From the NCBI GenBank assembly GCA_011390635.1, contig JAABSA010000016.1:16380-80379 (forward strand): a DNA stretch of 64,000 nucleotides, in the 5' to 3' direction. Source of the stretch: Desulfotignum sp. (GTDB taxonomy: Bacteria; Desulfobacterota; Desulfobacteria; Desulfobacterales; Desulfobacteraceae). The position numbers and the translations under genes are program-made. Below are positions 7,562-16,962 of this stretch, piece by piece. Under the pieces are notes generated by a model. That model saw only the letters and a program-made list of their open reading frames with translations, was not told the DNA's origin and searched no databases. Each line of letters starts with the position of its first letter. The stretch's first letter is position 1.

Positions 7562-9073
7562 ATGAAAGTTGATATTGGTCCCGTAACACGGTTGGAAGGA
7601 CATCTGAGTATCCATACTACGGTTGAAAACAATGTGATCACAAAGGCGGAAAGCCTGGGCGAAATGTTCCGGGGATTTGAAGTTTTTCTCCGGGGCAGGG
7701 ACCCGCTGGATGCACAGCAGATCACCCAGAGAATCTGCGGTGTCTGCCCCTATGCCCATGCCATAGCGTCCTCCTATGCCCAGGAAAATGCATACAACCT
7801 TGTGGTTCCGGCCAACGGCCGTATTCTGCATAATTTGATACAAGGGGCAAACCACCTCTTTGATTATTTGCTACATTTTTATCAATTGTCTGCATTGGAT
7901 TTTGTAGATGTAACCGCCATACTTACATATAACGGACCGGATGCTGAAGTAACCGCTCTCAGGGACTGGGTGAAGGCTGAAACCGGCGCAAAATCTCCTT
8001 TTCCTGCTGCACCTTTTTTACCAAGACTGTCAGGGCGCTATATGTCCGATGCCAAAACAAATATCACTGCCTTGAAACACTATATTGAATCGCTTGAAAT
8101 TCAAAAAAAGGCCAATAAGGCCTCAGCCATTTTCGGGGGTAAATTTCCCCATGCCACTGCAATTTTTCCCGGTGGCTGCACCCAGGAGCCCAATATTGAT
8201 CATATATCCTCATACCGTTCATTGATTTCCGATGTTCGGGATTTTATTCACAAAAAATATCTTCCCGATATTCTGGCTGTTGCCGGGGAATTTCCTGAAT
8301 ACTGGCATATCGGCCAGAGCCGGGGCGGGTTTCTTTCCTTCGGGCTTTTACCGTTTGGGCCCGAGCTTGACAGTAACCGGCTGTTTGCACCTGGTGTGCT
8401 GTTGGAAAATACCATCACCCGGGTCAATTTTGATGCCATCCGGGAGGATGTGAAATATTCCAAATATTCATCCCCGTCCGGTTTGACCGTCAAGGAGGGA
8501 GAATTGACCCCGTCGCCCCATAAACCCGGGGCCTATTCATGGGTGAAAGCACCGCGGTATCAGGGAAAAGTGATGGAGGTAGGACCTGCAGCCAGAATCC
8601 TGGTGGATTACCACCAGAACAACAACCCCAAAATCAAACAACTGGTGGATCAGTTTGCCGGTATTGCCGGCATTACGGCTGACAATTTAAATTCCGTGCT
8701 GGGCAGACATTTGTGCCGTGCCATATCTGCCGTGGTCATTGCCGATTTCCTGCTGGAGGAGACGGAACGGATTGATATACAAGCACCGTTCATGGCCCGG
8801 TATGACATCCCGGAATCAGGGGAAGGATTCGGGGCCACGGAAGCATCCCGGGGTGCACTGCTCCATTATATTAAAATTTCAGACTATAAAATCGAAAAAT
8901 ATGAATGCGTGGTGCCCACCACCTGGAATTGTTCACCCAGGGACGACCAGGACCAGCCGGGCGCTCTTGAAACCGCATTGGTGGGAACCCGTGTGGAGAA
9001 CCCTGAAGAGCAGATTGAAGCCAATCGAATAGTCCATTCTTTTGATCCATGTCTGGCCTGTGCCGTGCATTGA
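7562..9073 (+). CDS. [NiFe] hydrogenase large subunit (group 1-like), encoded without C-terminal extension
   Basis: 503 residues. The N-terminal motif RICGVCPYAH (57-66) and the C-terminal DPCLACAVH (495-503) supply the four Cys ligands of the Ni-Fe centre (59, 62, 497, 500); the residue at the Sec position of [NiFeSe] enzymes is an ordinary Cys codon. The frame stops immediately after His503, which is the mature end in normal enzymes: there is no propeptide for a HyaD/HycI-type protease. Known natural exceptions of this sort include H2-sensing regulatory hydrogenases and CooH. The gene precedes the small subunit, the reverse of the usual order. AAGGAG lies just upstream. No maturation genes or cytochrome partner are nearby. 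Predicted to be carried to the periplasm with the small subunit. Confidence 0.92.
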   Translation: MKVDIGPVTRLEGHLSIHTTVENNVITKAESLGEMFRGFEVFLRGRDPLDAQQITQRICGVCPYAHAIASSYAQENAYNLVVPANGRILHNLIQGANHLFDYLLHFYQLSALDFVDVTAILTYNGPDAEVTALRDWVKAETGAKSPFPAAPFLPRLSGRYMSDAKTNITALKHYIESLEIQKKANKASAIFGGKFPHATAIFPGGCTQEPNIDHISSYRSLISDVRDFIHKKYLPDILAVAGEFPEYWHIGQSRGGFLSFGLLPFGPELDSNRLFAPGVLLENTITRVNFDAIREDVKYSKYSSPSGLTVKEGELTPSPHKPGAYSWVKAPRYQGKVMEVGPAARILVDYHQNNNPKIKQLVDQFAGIAGITADNLNSVLGRHLCRAISAVVIADFLLEETERIDIQAPFMARYDIPESGEGFGATEASRGALLHYIKISDYKIEKYECVVPTTWNCSPRDDQDQPGALETALVGTRVENPEEQIEANRIVHSFDPCLACAVH

Positions 9074-9127
9074 CAAGCCGACCCACTATAGAAGGACATT
9101 TATTAATTTTTCGCTGAGGACAAATTT

Positions 9128-10081
9128 ATGATAGATCGACGAGAATTTCTGAAAATGGCTGCATGTTTAAGCGCCTCTTTTGGTATTACCCAGTTGCCCG
9201 GGATTGTTCAGGCAGCCTTGAAAAAGATAGACCCTGCAGGTGTTCCCAGACTTATCTATCTTCAGGGCCAGTCCTGCACCGGCTGCTCCATTTCTCTTTT
9301 GCAGGCGGAATCTCCCAATGCGGTTTCCATGATCACCCAGTATTCAAAACTGTCTTTTCACGCTGATTTGTCCGCCACATCCGGAAAACAGGCCCTGAAT
9401 CTCATTGAAGAGTATATCTCAGGCCGTGCCGGGGAGTATTTTCTGGCAGTTGAGGGCTCCATTCCCTGGGGCATGCCTGAAGCCTGTGTGATCGGAGACA
9501 AACCGTTTGCCGATTATTTGACAGCTGCTGCAAAGACCATGAGCGGTGCCATAGCAGTGGGCACCTGTGCAACCCATGGCGGTATCCCGGCTGCAGAAGG
9601 CAATTTGACCGATGCCGTCAGTCTGAAAGAGTTCTATAAGCGTAAAAAAATAGATCCCCTGCTGATTGACATCCCGGGATGTTCAGTCCATCCGGACTGG
9701 GTATGGAAAACCATCATTCACCTGGTACAGGTCGGCCTGCCTGAATTGATCGATGGCCAGCCGAAATTGTTTTTCAGCCGCAGGGTCCATGAACTTTGTC
9801 CAAGGTATCATGATTTTCAACAGGAAATATTTGCCCGAAAACTGGGAGACAAAGGATGCCTTTTCAAGTTGGGCTGCCTGGGTCCTGAAACCTATGCAGA
9901 TTGTCCGACACGGTGGTGGAACGGTGGACAAACCTGGTGTATCGATGCCAATGCGCCCTGTATCGGCTGTGCATCCCCCTTGTTTGCAGCAAAAAAGAAT
10001 TTTCCATTTTATACCTCTTTTACCCCCGGCGCGGTCGAATTTACCCCCAGCGCGGTCGATACTTCGAAAGGCAAGGAATGA
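9128..10081 (+). CDS. [NiFe] hydrogenase small subunit with Tat signal
   Basis: 317 residues. Residues 3-30 form a twin-arginine signal (DRREFLK plus hydrophobic stretch), so the enzyme is exported folded. Proximal cluster ligands: C50, C53 (SCTGC), C147 (GTCATHGG), C185. Distal: H221, C224, C244, C250. Medial: C259, C278, C281 plus C271, which takes the place where standard enzymes have Pro (NWPV); in Desulfovibrio fructosovorans a Pro-to-Cys change at this position converts [3Fe-4S] to [4Fe-4S], so a medial [4Fe-4S] cluster is expected. There is no C-terminal membrane anchor; the last 20 residues contain a tandem duplication (FTPGAVE/FTPSAVD). 54 bases after the large subunit. Confidence 0.92.
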   Translation: MIDRREFLKMAACLSASFGITQLPGIVQAALKKIDPAGVPRLIYLQGQSCTGCSISLLQAESPNAVSMITQYSKLSFHADLSATSGKQALNLIEEYISGRAGEYFLAVEGSIPWGMPEACVIGDKPFADYLTAAAKTMSGAIAVGTCATHGGIPAAEGNLTDAVSLKEFYKRKKIDPLLIDIPGCSVHPDWVWKTIIHLVQVGLPELIDGQPKLFFSRRVHELCPRYHDFQQEIFARKLGDKGCLFKLGCLGPETYADCPTRWWNGGQTWCIDANAPCIGCASPLFAAKKNFPFYTSFTPGAVEFTPSAVDTSKGKE

Positions 10082-10205
10082 GACTGAAATTCTTTACACA
10101 GCTATCGATACATCATCTTAACCGCACTTTTTGTGCTTTTTATGTGGTCGTAGACAGAGCACCACGGGTTTACCCGGGGGAATCAATAATTTAAAGGAGA
10201 GGAAC

Positions 10206-11528
10206 ATGTCTGCTTCGCTGGACCAGGAGAACGAACCCATATCCGCAGGGTTACAGATTCGTCATAAAATTTTTGCCGGCAGCTTTGGACTATGGATTGC
10301 CGCCATGGTTTTGGTTTTGATTTCGGTTTTGATCATCATTGCCGTAAAGGGAAAAGGGGCCGGTGCCGAAGGCATGATATTCATCGAAGGGCTTCCAATC
10401 ATTATTGGTGTGTTATGCGCAGTATTGGTTCTATTCGGTTATCTGCTGTGGATGCTGGCTGGAAAAATTTCCCGGCCGATCATTGCCTGTTCCGATTTTG
10501 CAGTTGAAATCAGCAGGGGAAATTATTCTGCGGTCTGCACTATTGAGAATGCCGGCGAGGTGGAGATCATTGCCGGTGTTTTACAGGACCTGGCAGTCAC
10601 GCTTGATGCAAAAGAGAAAAATCATAAACAGTCAGCCTTAGAACAGCAAGAGCTTCATCAGGGTATCAAAGCCAATGCGAACCAATTGCATGAAACCATT
10701 GCAGGTCTTTCACAGGCAGCAGCAGATCTGACAAAAAGGTCTGACAGTATCGCCAAAGAGTCGGGCACAGTTGCTGATGCCACAGAAGAAATGCGTGAGA
10801 ATATCGCGTCTGTTTCAGAGGCGGCTGGATATTTACAAAAAAATATGGATTCAATAACCATTGTGACAGATGAAATGATCAGTACCATCGGTGAAATTTC
10901 AAAAAATTCCGAAGAGGCCAGGATGATCACTATGGAGGCGAAGTCCTGCGTCGATAAAGCCTTTGAAAAAATAGAGATTTTAGGCAAGGCGTCAGAAGAA
11001 ATTACCTCGGTCATCGATACCATTGTCGAGATTGCCGAACAGACAAAACTGCTGGCGCTGAATGCTACCATTGAAGCGGCCCGGGCCGGAGAGTCCGGTA
11101 AAGGATTTGCCGTTGTTGCCGGAGAGGTGAAGGATCTGGCTGCCCAGACAAATGAAGCCACCCTTGATATCAAACACAAGATTGAAGCCATGAGCAGTTC
11201 TACCCAAAGCACGATCATCGAGATCAAAAAAATCAATGACGTGACACACAATATGACCAACATTGTAGAAACAATCGCTGCTGCAGTGCAGGAACAGAGT
11301 GTTTCCAGCAGGAGTATCGCTGACAACGTCAGTGGTGCAGTGCTGCAGACAAAAGAGGTCGGTTCCAATGTTGCCCGAACTGCCGCAGCCACGTCGCAAA
11401 TCACAGATGGCATGAGGAAGGTCAATGAAAATCTTGCAGAGATACGAAAGGCATTGACTGATATCAACACCGGCTCTGAAGACCTGACAAAGGTGGAACG
11501 GCTGATGCGCGGTTCCATTGCATCGTGA
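10206..11528 (+). CDS. Methyl-accepting chemotaxis protein with no periplasmic sensor domain
   Basis: 440 residues from the ATG at 10206, which has AAAGGAG before it (an upstream in-frame Met at 10131 has no binding site). Two membrane helices (about 24-47 and 62-85) are joined by a loop of only about 14 residues, followed by a HAMP-like linker and a full cytoplasmic signalling domain with the hairpin tip [20 protein letters not shown]. With no ligand domain of its own it must sense through the membrane, through the cytoplasm, or through a partner, as sensory-rhodopsin transducers do. It directly follows the hydrogenase genes (124-base gap), which makes the hydrogenase a candidate partner. 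No C-terminal CheR pentapeptide. Confidence 0.9.
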   Translation: MSASLDQENEPISAGLQIRHKIFAGSFGLWIAAMVLVLISVLIIIAVKGKGAGAEGMIFIEGLPIIIGVLCAVLVLFGYLLWMLAGKISRPIIACSDFAVEISRGNYSAVCTIENAGEVEIIAGVLQDLAVTLDAKEKNHKQSALEQQELHQGIKANANQLHETIAGLSQAAADLTKRSDSIAKESGTVADATEEMRENIASVSEAAGYLQKNMDSITIVTDEMISTIGEISKNSEEARMITMEAKSCVDKAFEKIEILGKASEEITSVIDTIVEIAEQTKLLALNATIEAARAGESGKGFAVVAGEVKDLAAQTNEATLDIKHKIEAMSSSTQSTIIEIKKINDVTHNMTNIVETIAAAVQEQSVSSRSIADNVSGAVLQTKEVGSNVARTAAATSQITDGMRKVNENLAEIRKALTDINTGSEDLTKVERLMRGSIAS

Positions 11529-11615
11529 ATTACCAATAATGACCACTGAATGAAAAGAAAAAAGAATATTTATAATAATTCAATATAAACCGTATCGAAA
11601 AAAGAGGTCATGTCC

Positions 11616-13277
11616 ATGATCAAAAAAGCGTTTATCAATCTACCATTTAACTTGAAAATACTGTTTCCCATTTTCATTGTTCTCTCGTTTTCTCTGGCGA
11701 TCGGCGGATATCTGATCAGCGATTTTGTAAAAAAACAAATGACTGCGACCTACATGGATTCTGTGCAAACCCTGTCCCATTCAATCCAGGAAGGTGTCAA
11801 AGGCTCTCTGGAGAGGGGGCAGATGAAAAATTTTAAAAAACTACTCTCCGATCAGAAAAATATTAAGGGTGTATTGGATGTATCTCTTTATGACCGGCAG
11901 GGAAAAATCAACCTGTCATCTTCTGAACTTGATGCAGTTCCTGCCCATTTGCCGCCTGAAATATTCGACACGTTCGAATCATCGCTTGATCCGCTTCAGG
12001 TCATCGAAAACCATACTGTCCAGATGTATATCCCCCAAAGGGTATCTGCAGATTGTATTCGATGCCACCCCACCTGGAGCCTTGACAAACAAGGCGGCAC
12101 CATCTCCCTGGTCTATGACCTGACAGATCTCCATAACGCCCTGGATAAGCAGCATTTTGTGCTGATCATCGGTATTGTTTTTTCCCTTGTTATTGTGAGT
12201 CTGTTTGTTCTTTTTATTGCAAGATCCATTACCAGACCAGTGGTCACCATGACTGAATCCATGGAAAAACTGGCCGCAGGTGATCTTGACGTCGAGATTC
12301 CTGCCCAGGGCCAGACAGATGAAATCGGCAAGATGGCCATGGCGGTTACAATTTTTCAGGAAAATGCAATTGAGAAAATCCAGCTCAAAGAAGAACAGGA
12401 AAAGACCAAAATCAGAAATGAAAAAGAACAAAAAGAGATGATGGAGAAGATGGCAGCATCCTTTCACTCAAGCATAGGAAAAGTGATAAACGCCATTTTA
12501 ATTGCAGCCGGGGATCTGCAGGGATCTGCCCGTAAAATGAACGAGACTGCCGATAAAACCCACCAGCAGTCATCATCTGCTGCTGCCGCTGCCAAAGAGA
12601 CATCGACAAATGTTCTCAGCGTGGCTTCTGCAACAGAGGAATTAACTGCTTCTGTCGGAGAGATAAGTGAACAGGTCACAAGCTCGTCTGCAATTGCACG
12701 AAATGCCGTTACAAAAGCACAGAGTACCAATGAAATGGTGGGAAGCCTGACCGCAGCCTCCCAGAAAATTGGTGATGTGGTCCAGTTGATCACAGACATT
12801 GCAAAACAAACAAACCTTCTGGCGTTGAATGCAACCATTGAAGCCACCAGGGCCGGAGAAGCCGGCAAGGGATTTGCTGTTGTTGCAAATGAGGTGAAAG
12901 AGCTGGCCAAACAGACAACAGCAGCCACCACGGAAATTGCGGAACATATCAACGGGATACAAAGCGCCACCCAGGGTGCGGTTTCTGCAATCAACGACAT
13001 CACCGGGATCATTAACAAGATTGACGAGATTGCAACAATCATTGCCGCTGCAGTAGAGGAGCAGTCTTCTGTCACCGGCGAAATTGCTGAAAGTACGAAC
13101 CATGCGGCATCCGGCACCCAGGAGGTAACCCGGAGCATCACGATTGTTACCCAGGCCGCCAATGAAACCGGACACGCTGCCAGCCAGGTGCTGACGAACG
13201 TTGACGAACTGTTAAAACAGGCCGATGTTTTGCAGGAGGAAGTCGAAAAGTTCTTATCCCAGATCAAGCCGAGCTAA
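11616..13277 (+). CDS. Methyl-accepting chemotaxis protein with periplasmic c-type heme sensor domain
   Basis: 553 residues from the ATG at 11616 (AGAGG 8 bases upstream; the ATG at 11610 is too close to it). A membrane helix (14-35) is followed by a periplasmic domain of about 140 residues containing CIRCH (147-151), a classic CxxCH covalent heme site, then a second helix (about 178-200), HAMP, and the signalling domain with tip [20 protein letters not shown]. Heme-c chemoreceptors of this type are known from Geobacter and Desulfovibrio (DcrA) as redox/oxygen sensors. Placed between the hydrogenase/receptor pair and cheA, it likely reports periplasmic redox state to the same kinase. Confidence 0.92.
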   Translation: MIKKAFINLPFNLKILFPIFIVLSFSLAIGGYLISDFVKKQMTATYMDSVQTLSHSIQEGVKGSLERGQMKNFKKLLSDQKNIKGVLDVSLYDRQGKINLSSSELDAVPAHLPPEIFDTFESSLDPLQVIENHTVQMYIPQRVSADCIRCHPTWSLDKQGGTISLVYDLTDLHNALDKQHFVLIIGIVFSLVIVSLFVLFIARSITRPVVTMTESMEKLAAGDLDVEIPAQGQTDEIGKMAMAVTIFQENAIEKIQLKEEQEKTKIRNEKEQKEMMEKMAASFHSSIGKVINAILIAAGDLQGSARKMNETADKTHQQSSSAAAAAKETSTNVLSVASATEELTASVGEISEQVTSSSAIARNAVTKAQSTNEMVGSLTAASQKIGDVVQLITDIAKQTNLLALNATIEATRAGEAGKGFAVVANEVKELAKQTTAATTEIAEHINGIQSATQGAVSAINDITGIINKIDEIATIIAAAVEEQSSVTGEIAESTNHAASGTQEVTRSITIVTQAANETGHAASQVLTNVDELLKQADVLQEEVEKFLSQIKPS

Positions 13278-13293
13278 GTAAAAAAGGAACAGC

Positions 13294-16200
13294 ATGGTTA
13301 CTATTGAAGACAATGAAATTTTCAAAGATTTTATTGAAGAGTCACTGGATCACCTTGACGGTATTGAAGATGACCTGCTCAGCATAGAGGAAGCGGGAGT
13401 TACCTGTAACCAGGAGATTGTTAACAAGGTATTCAGGGCCGTACATACCATCAAGGGAGGCGCAGGATATCTGGGGCTTAAGAATGTCGAAGCACTGGCC
13501 CATCACAGTGAAAATGTAATGGGTAAAATTCGTGCCGGGGAGCTTTTCCCTTCTTCCGACATTATCTCGACACTGCTTGATGCCATGGACACCCTGTCAA
13601 CCTTGATTCACCGCCATGAAAGTTCAAATGAAACCGATATTTCCAGCAACCTTACCGCCTTGAATGCAATTTGTCTTGAGGAGAATATTTCATCTCCTGC
13701 CCCTCCTTCCCATGTTTCATCTGAGAGTTCCTCCACCGTTTCAACTGATGAGAAACAAGTATCTGAAGACAATCCTGTTTCAGCATGCTCACCCTTGAAA
13801 GACCTTTTGGGTAAAGTAGAACAATCAGTGCTGGATGCTTTGTTAAAACAGGGAAGTTTTCTGTATATTTTACAATACAACCTGTTAAAAGACAGTGAAT
13901 CCAGGGAAAAATATTTTGCAGAAATCATGGAAGAACTCACAGAAACCGGAGATGTTTTAGCCACTAATATTAATGGTGACGATTCAGCTGAAATGATGCA
14001 AAAAAAGGATAACCTGCTCGTTGTTGTCTTTGCTACCATATTGGAAAATGAGCTGATGGGAGATTTTTTTGATATTGCTCCTGATCAGATTCAGCAGATT
14101 ACCCCTGACGACCTGGAACAGGAGTTGCCTCCTGCAGCCGCCCCCCGGCAAGAGCAATCTGTTGAAACCAGTCCGGTTTCACGTCCATCTGTCTCCCCAG
14201 CAACAGCTCCTGTGAAAAAAATAGAGAACACAAAAAAGACCCTGCCCAAAGATGCTCCGTCTAAACCGGAACAAAAACCCGACAACCTGCGGGTCAATGT
14301 CAAACTGCTGGACAGCCTGATGACGCTGGCCGGTGAACTTGTTTTGACCAGAAACCAGCTGATCCAGGCAACAGCGTCCCGAAAGGTCAAAGGCATTGAC
14401 AACATTTCCCAACGTCTCAACCTGGTTACCTCAGAGCTTCAAGAAGCCATCATGAGTACCCGCATGCAGCCTGTGGGCAATGTCTTTCATAAATTCAAAC
14501 GTATTGTCCGGGACCTTTCCAAAAACATTGGTAAAAAAATCGATCTCATTATCGAAGGAGAAGAGGTTGAACTGGACAAAACCATTATTGAATCCATAGG
14601 TGATCCGCTGACGCATCTGGTCAGGAATGCGGTTGACCATGGTATTGAAAAGCCTGGTGTGCGTATTGCAGCCGGAAAGCAGGAAACAGGTACGTTGCGC
14701 ATAACAGCCTATCATGAAGGCGGTCAGGTCATGATTGCCATTGAAGATGACGGCGCCGGTATCAATATTGAACGGGTTAAGGAGAAGGTTTTGACCATGG
14801 GATTGCGCGAAGCCTCTGCCCTGGATGAATTGAGTGATAAAGAAATTGCAAATCTCATCTTTTTGCCCGGCATGTCAACCGCAAAAGAGATCACTGACAT
14901 TTCCGGCCGGGGAGTCGGGATGGATGTGGTGAATACAAACATATCCAAAGTCGGCGGGACTGTCGATATTGACACGATGCCGGGCAAAGGGTCCATCATT
15001 ACGATCAAACTGCCCTTGACCCTGGCAATCATACCCAGTTTGATTGTTGCAGTGCAGGAAGAGCGGTATGCGATTCCGCAGGTCAATATGGTAGAGCTGG
15101 TGAGAATTCCAGCAGCAAAGGTCAAGGAACGGATTGAAAAAATCAATTCTGCCATTGTGATGCGCCTGAGAGGGGAGCTTTTGCCGCTGATCAAGCTGAC
15201 GGATGTCCTTGGCATTAAAGACCGATATTACGTATCGGACGAGACTGGTGAGCAGTTTTTGGACAGACGGACGCTCACAGAAGATCGACGGCAGGCGCAA
15301 TTTGCCGAAACCGCCCGGCAGGTTGATACAGAAAACCTGTCTTTTGACCCGGAACAACGTGCTTCTGTAGACAGGCGAACCAGCCCGATGAGCGCCTATA
15401 ACATTCTGGTGGTCTCTGTCGGAGACTATCATTATGGTCTAATTGTAGACCAGGTGCTTGATTCTGAAGAGATCGTCGTCAAACCCGTCGGCACCCATTT
15501 GCGTGACTGCGAGTGCTACGCGGGCGCATCTGTTCAGGGTGACGGCAAAGTGGCGCTTATTTTAGATATCATCGGCATCAGCAATGTCATGAACCTGCGA
15601 ACCGTTTCAAAATCTGTGCAGGAGCAGGCCCTTCAGAGAGCTGAGAGTAAAATATTGAAGGACACCCAGTCTTTTCTGCTCGCCTGTAATGCACCTGACG
15701 AGCAGATTGCCATACCTTTGGACCTGATTTCAAGAATCGAATCGTGTAAGATAAAAGAGATCAAAATCACCGGGGGTCGAAAAAATATTCAATACCGCGG
15801 CGGCCCCCTCCCCTTGTTCAGTATTGATGAAGTTGCCGATGTCGGTTCACCTGGTACAGACGGCCCAACCTGCTATATTATTGTCTTTTCCATAAGCGGC
15901 AAGGAGGTCGGCATTATTGTGTCGGAGATCATCGATATCATCAGCGGAACCTTTATGATCGATGAAATGACCCACAAGCAGCCGGGAATTATGGGTTCAG
16001 CCATTATTAACGACGAAATTACGCTGCTGGTAGATCTTTACGGGGTCATTGACACCATTATGCCGGAATGGACAAAAGCAGTAAAATCCAAAGTTACAGA
16101 GGACAGTCCAGCAAATATTCTGGTGGTTGAAGATTCCCCTTTCTTTCTCAACCAGGTTGTGTCGTTCCTCTCCGAGATCGGTTATAAACCCCTGACAGCC

Positions 16201-16467
16201 ACTGACGGGGTACAGGGACTGGAGGTATTGAACAGGGAAAAAATTGATATCGTTCTGACCGATATTGAAATGCCCAATATGAATGGGCTGGAGATGGCCA
16301 GAAAGATACGCGCCGATGAGCGGTTCAAGAATTTGCCCATTATCGCAGTCACAAGTCTGGCCGGAGATGCTGCAGAAAAAGAAGGGCTGGATGCCGGTAT
16401 TAATGATTACCTGGTAAAACTGGACCGTGAGAAAATAATTGCCTGCGTCAGAAAGTATCTTGTATAA
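13294..16467 (+). CDS. cheA: Hybrid chemotaxis histidine kinase CheA with C-terminal receiver
   Basis: 1057 residues. Order: HPt (phospho-His51 in HTIKGG); a variable Pro/Ser-rich region to about 330; dimerisation helices (LLDSLMTLAGELVLTRNQ); HATPase with N box HLVRNAVDHGIE and G boxes DDGAGI and GRGVGMD; a CheW-like domain interrupted by a hydrophilic insert (about 650-700); a second CheW-like segment (about 780-920); and a receiver (from about 940; Asp in VLTDIEMP). It takes signals from the chemoreceptors and phosphorylates its own receiver, CheB and perhaps the HTH-receiver regulator. No free CheY is seen in the block. AAGGA precedes the ATG. Confidence 0.95.
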   Translation: MVTIEDNEIFKDFIEESLDHLDGIEDDLLSIEEAGVTCNQEIVNKVFRAVHTIKGGAGYLGLKNVEALAHHSENVMGKIRAGELFPSSDIISTLLDAMDTLSTLIHRHESSNETDISSNLTALNAICLEENISSPAPPSHVSSESSSTVSTDEKQVSEDNPVSACSPLKDLLGKVEQSVLDALLKQGSFLYILQYNLLKDSESREKYFAEIMEELTETGDVLATNINGDDSAEMMQKKDNLLVVVFATILENELMGDFFDIAPDQIQQITPDDLEQELPPAAAPRQEQSVETSPVSRPSVSPATAPVKKIENTKKTLPKDAPSKPEQKPDNLRVNVKLLDSLMTLAGELVLTRNQLIQATASRKVKGIDNISQRLNLVTSELQEAIMSTRMQPVGNVFHKFKRIVRDLSKNIGKKIDLIIEGEEVELDKTIIESIGDPLTHLVRNAVDHGIEKPGVRIAAGKQETGTLRITAYHEGGQVMIAIEDDGAGINIERVKEKVLTMGLREASALDELSDKEIANLIFLPGMSTAKEITDISGRGVGMDVVNTNISKVGGTVDIDTMPGKGSIITIKLPLTLAIIPSLIVAVQEERYAIPQVNMVELVRIPAAKVKERIEKINSAIVMRLRGELLPLIKLTDVLGIKDRYYVSDETGEQFLDRRTLTEDRRQAQFAETARQVDTENLSFDPEQRASVDRRTSPMSAYNILVVSVGDYHYGLIVDQVLDSEEIVVKPVGTHLRDCECYAGASVQGDGKVALILDIIGISNVMNLRTVSKSVQEQALQRAESKILKDTQSFLLACNAPDEQIAIPLDLISRIESCKIKEIKITGGRKNIQYRGGPLPLFSIDEVADVGSPGTDGPTCYIIVFSISGKEVGIIVSEIIDIISGTFMIDEMTHKQPGIMGSAIINDEITLLVDLYGVIDTIMPEWTKAVKSKVTEDSPANILVVEDSPFFLNQVVSFLSEIGYKPLTATDGVQGLEVLNREKIDIVLTDIEMPNMNGLEMARKIRADERFKNLPIIAVTSLAGDAAEKEGLDAGINDYLVKLDREKIIACVRKYLV

Positions 16468-16510
16468 GGCAGCAGGCTCTGAGACACAATATGTTAACAG
16501 AGAGTAAACA

Positions 16511-16954
16511 ATGATGAATGCAGCTACCGAAAGCCCGGACGTGGAACTCGCCCTTTTTCAAATCGGAGAGATGCTCTGCGGACTTGACACACGCCACGTA
16601 CAGGAAATCAACCATAATTTTGAAATCACCCCTGTTCACAGGGCGCCTGATTATGTCCGGGGTGTGATCAACCTTCGCGGTGAAATTGTCACTGTCATTG
16701 ATCTGCACGAAAAATTCAGCATTCCCCCCAGTGAAGTCCATGATGACACCCAGGTTGTGGTTGTCCGTTATGAAGAGGAGTGCATTGCACTGCTGGTGGA
16801 TACTATTTACGATGTTGTGAATGCACACCAATCCGATATTTCCACGCCGCCGTCAAATGTCGACGGGATCAGTGGTTCATTTATCAGCTGCATCTATCGC
16901 ATGGAAAAAAATCTGGTGGTTGTTCTTGACCTGGAAGAGCTGCTCAAAAAATAA
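16511..16954 (+). CDS. cheW: CheW coupling protein
   Basis: 147 residues of a single CheW beta-barrel domain with the family core APDYVRGVINLRGEIVTVIDL (near residues 42-62). It bridges chemoreceptors and CheA. It lies 43 bases after cheA and 8 bases before cheB in the same operon. Confidence 0.93.
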   Translation: MMNAATESPDVELALFQIGEMLCGLDTRHVQEINHNFEITPVHRAPDYVRGVINLRGEIVTVIDLHEKFSIPPSEVHDDTQVVVVRYEEECIALLVDTIYDVVNAHQSDISTPPSNVDGISGSFISCIYRMEKNLVVVLDLEELLKK

Positions 16955-16962
16955 AGGCACAG

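Noticed and set aside
9047..9076. Possible [NiFeSe] hydrogenase with selenocysteine
   Set aside because: The first Cys of DPCLAC is encoded by TGT, not TGA; the TGA after His503 is the true stop and the following frame does not resemble an extension.
10131..10205. N-terminal extension of the short-loop chemoreceptor
   Set aside because: No ribosome site before 10131, whereas AAAGGAG precedes the ATG at 10206.
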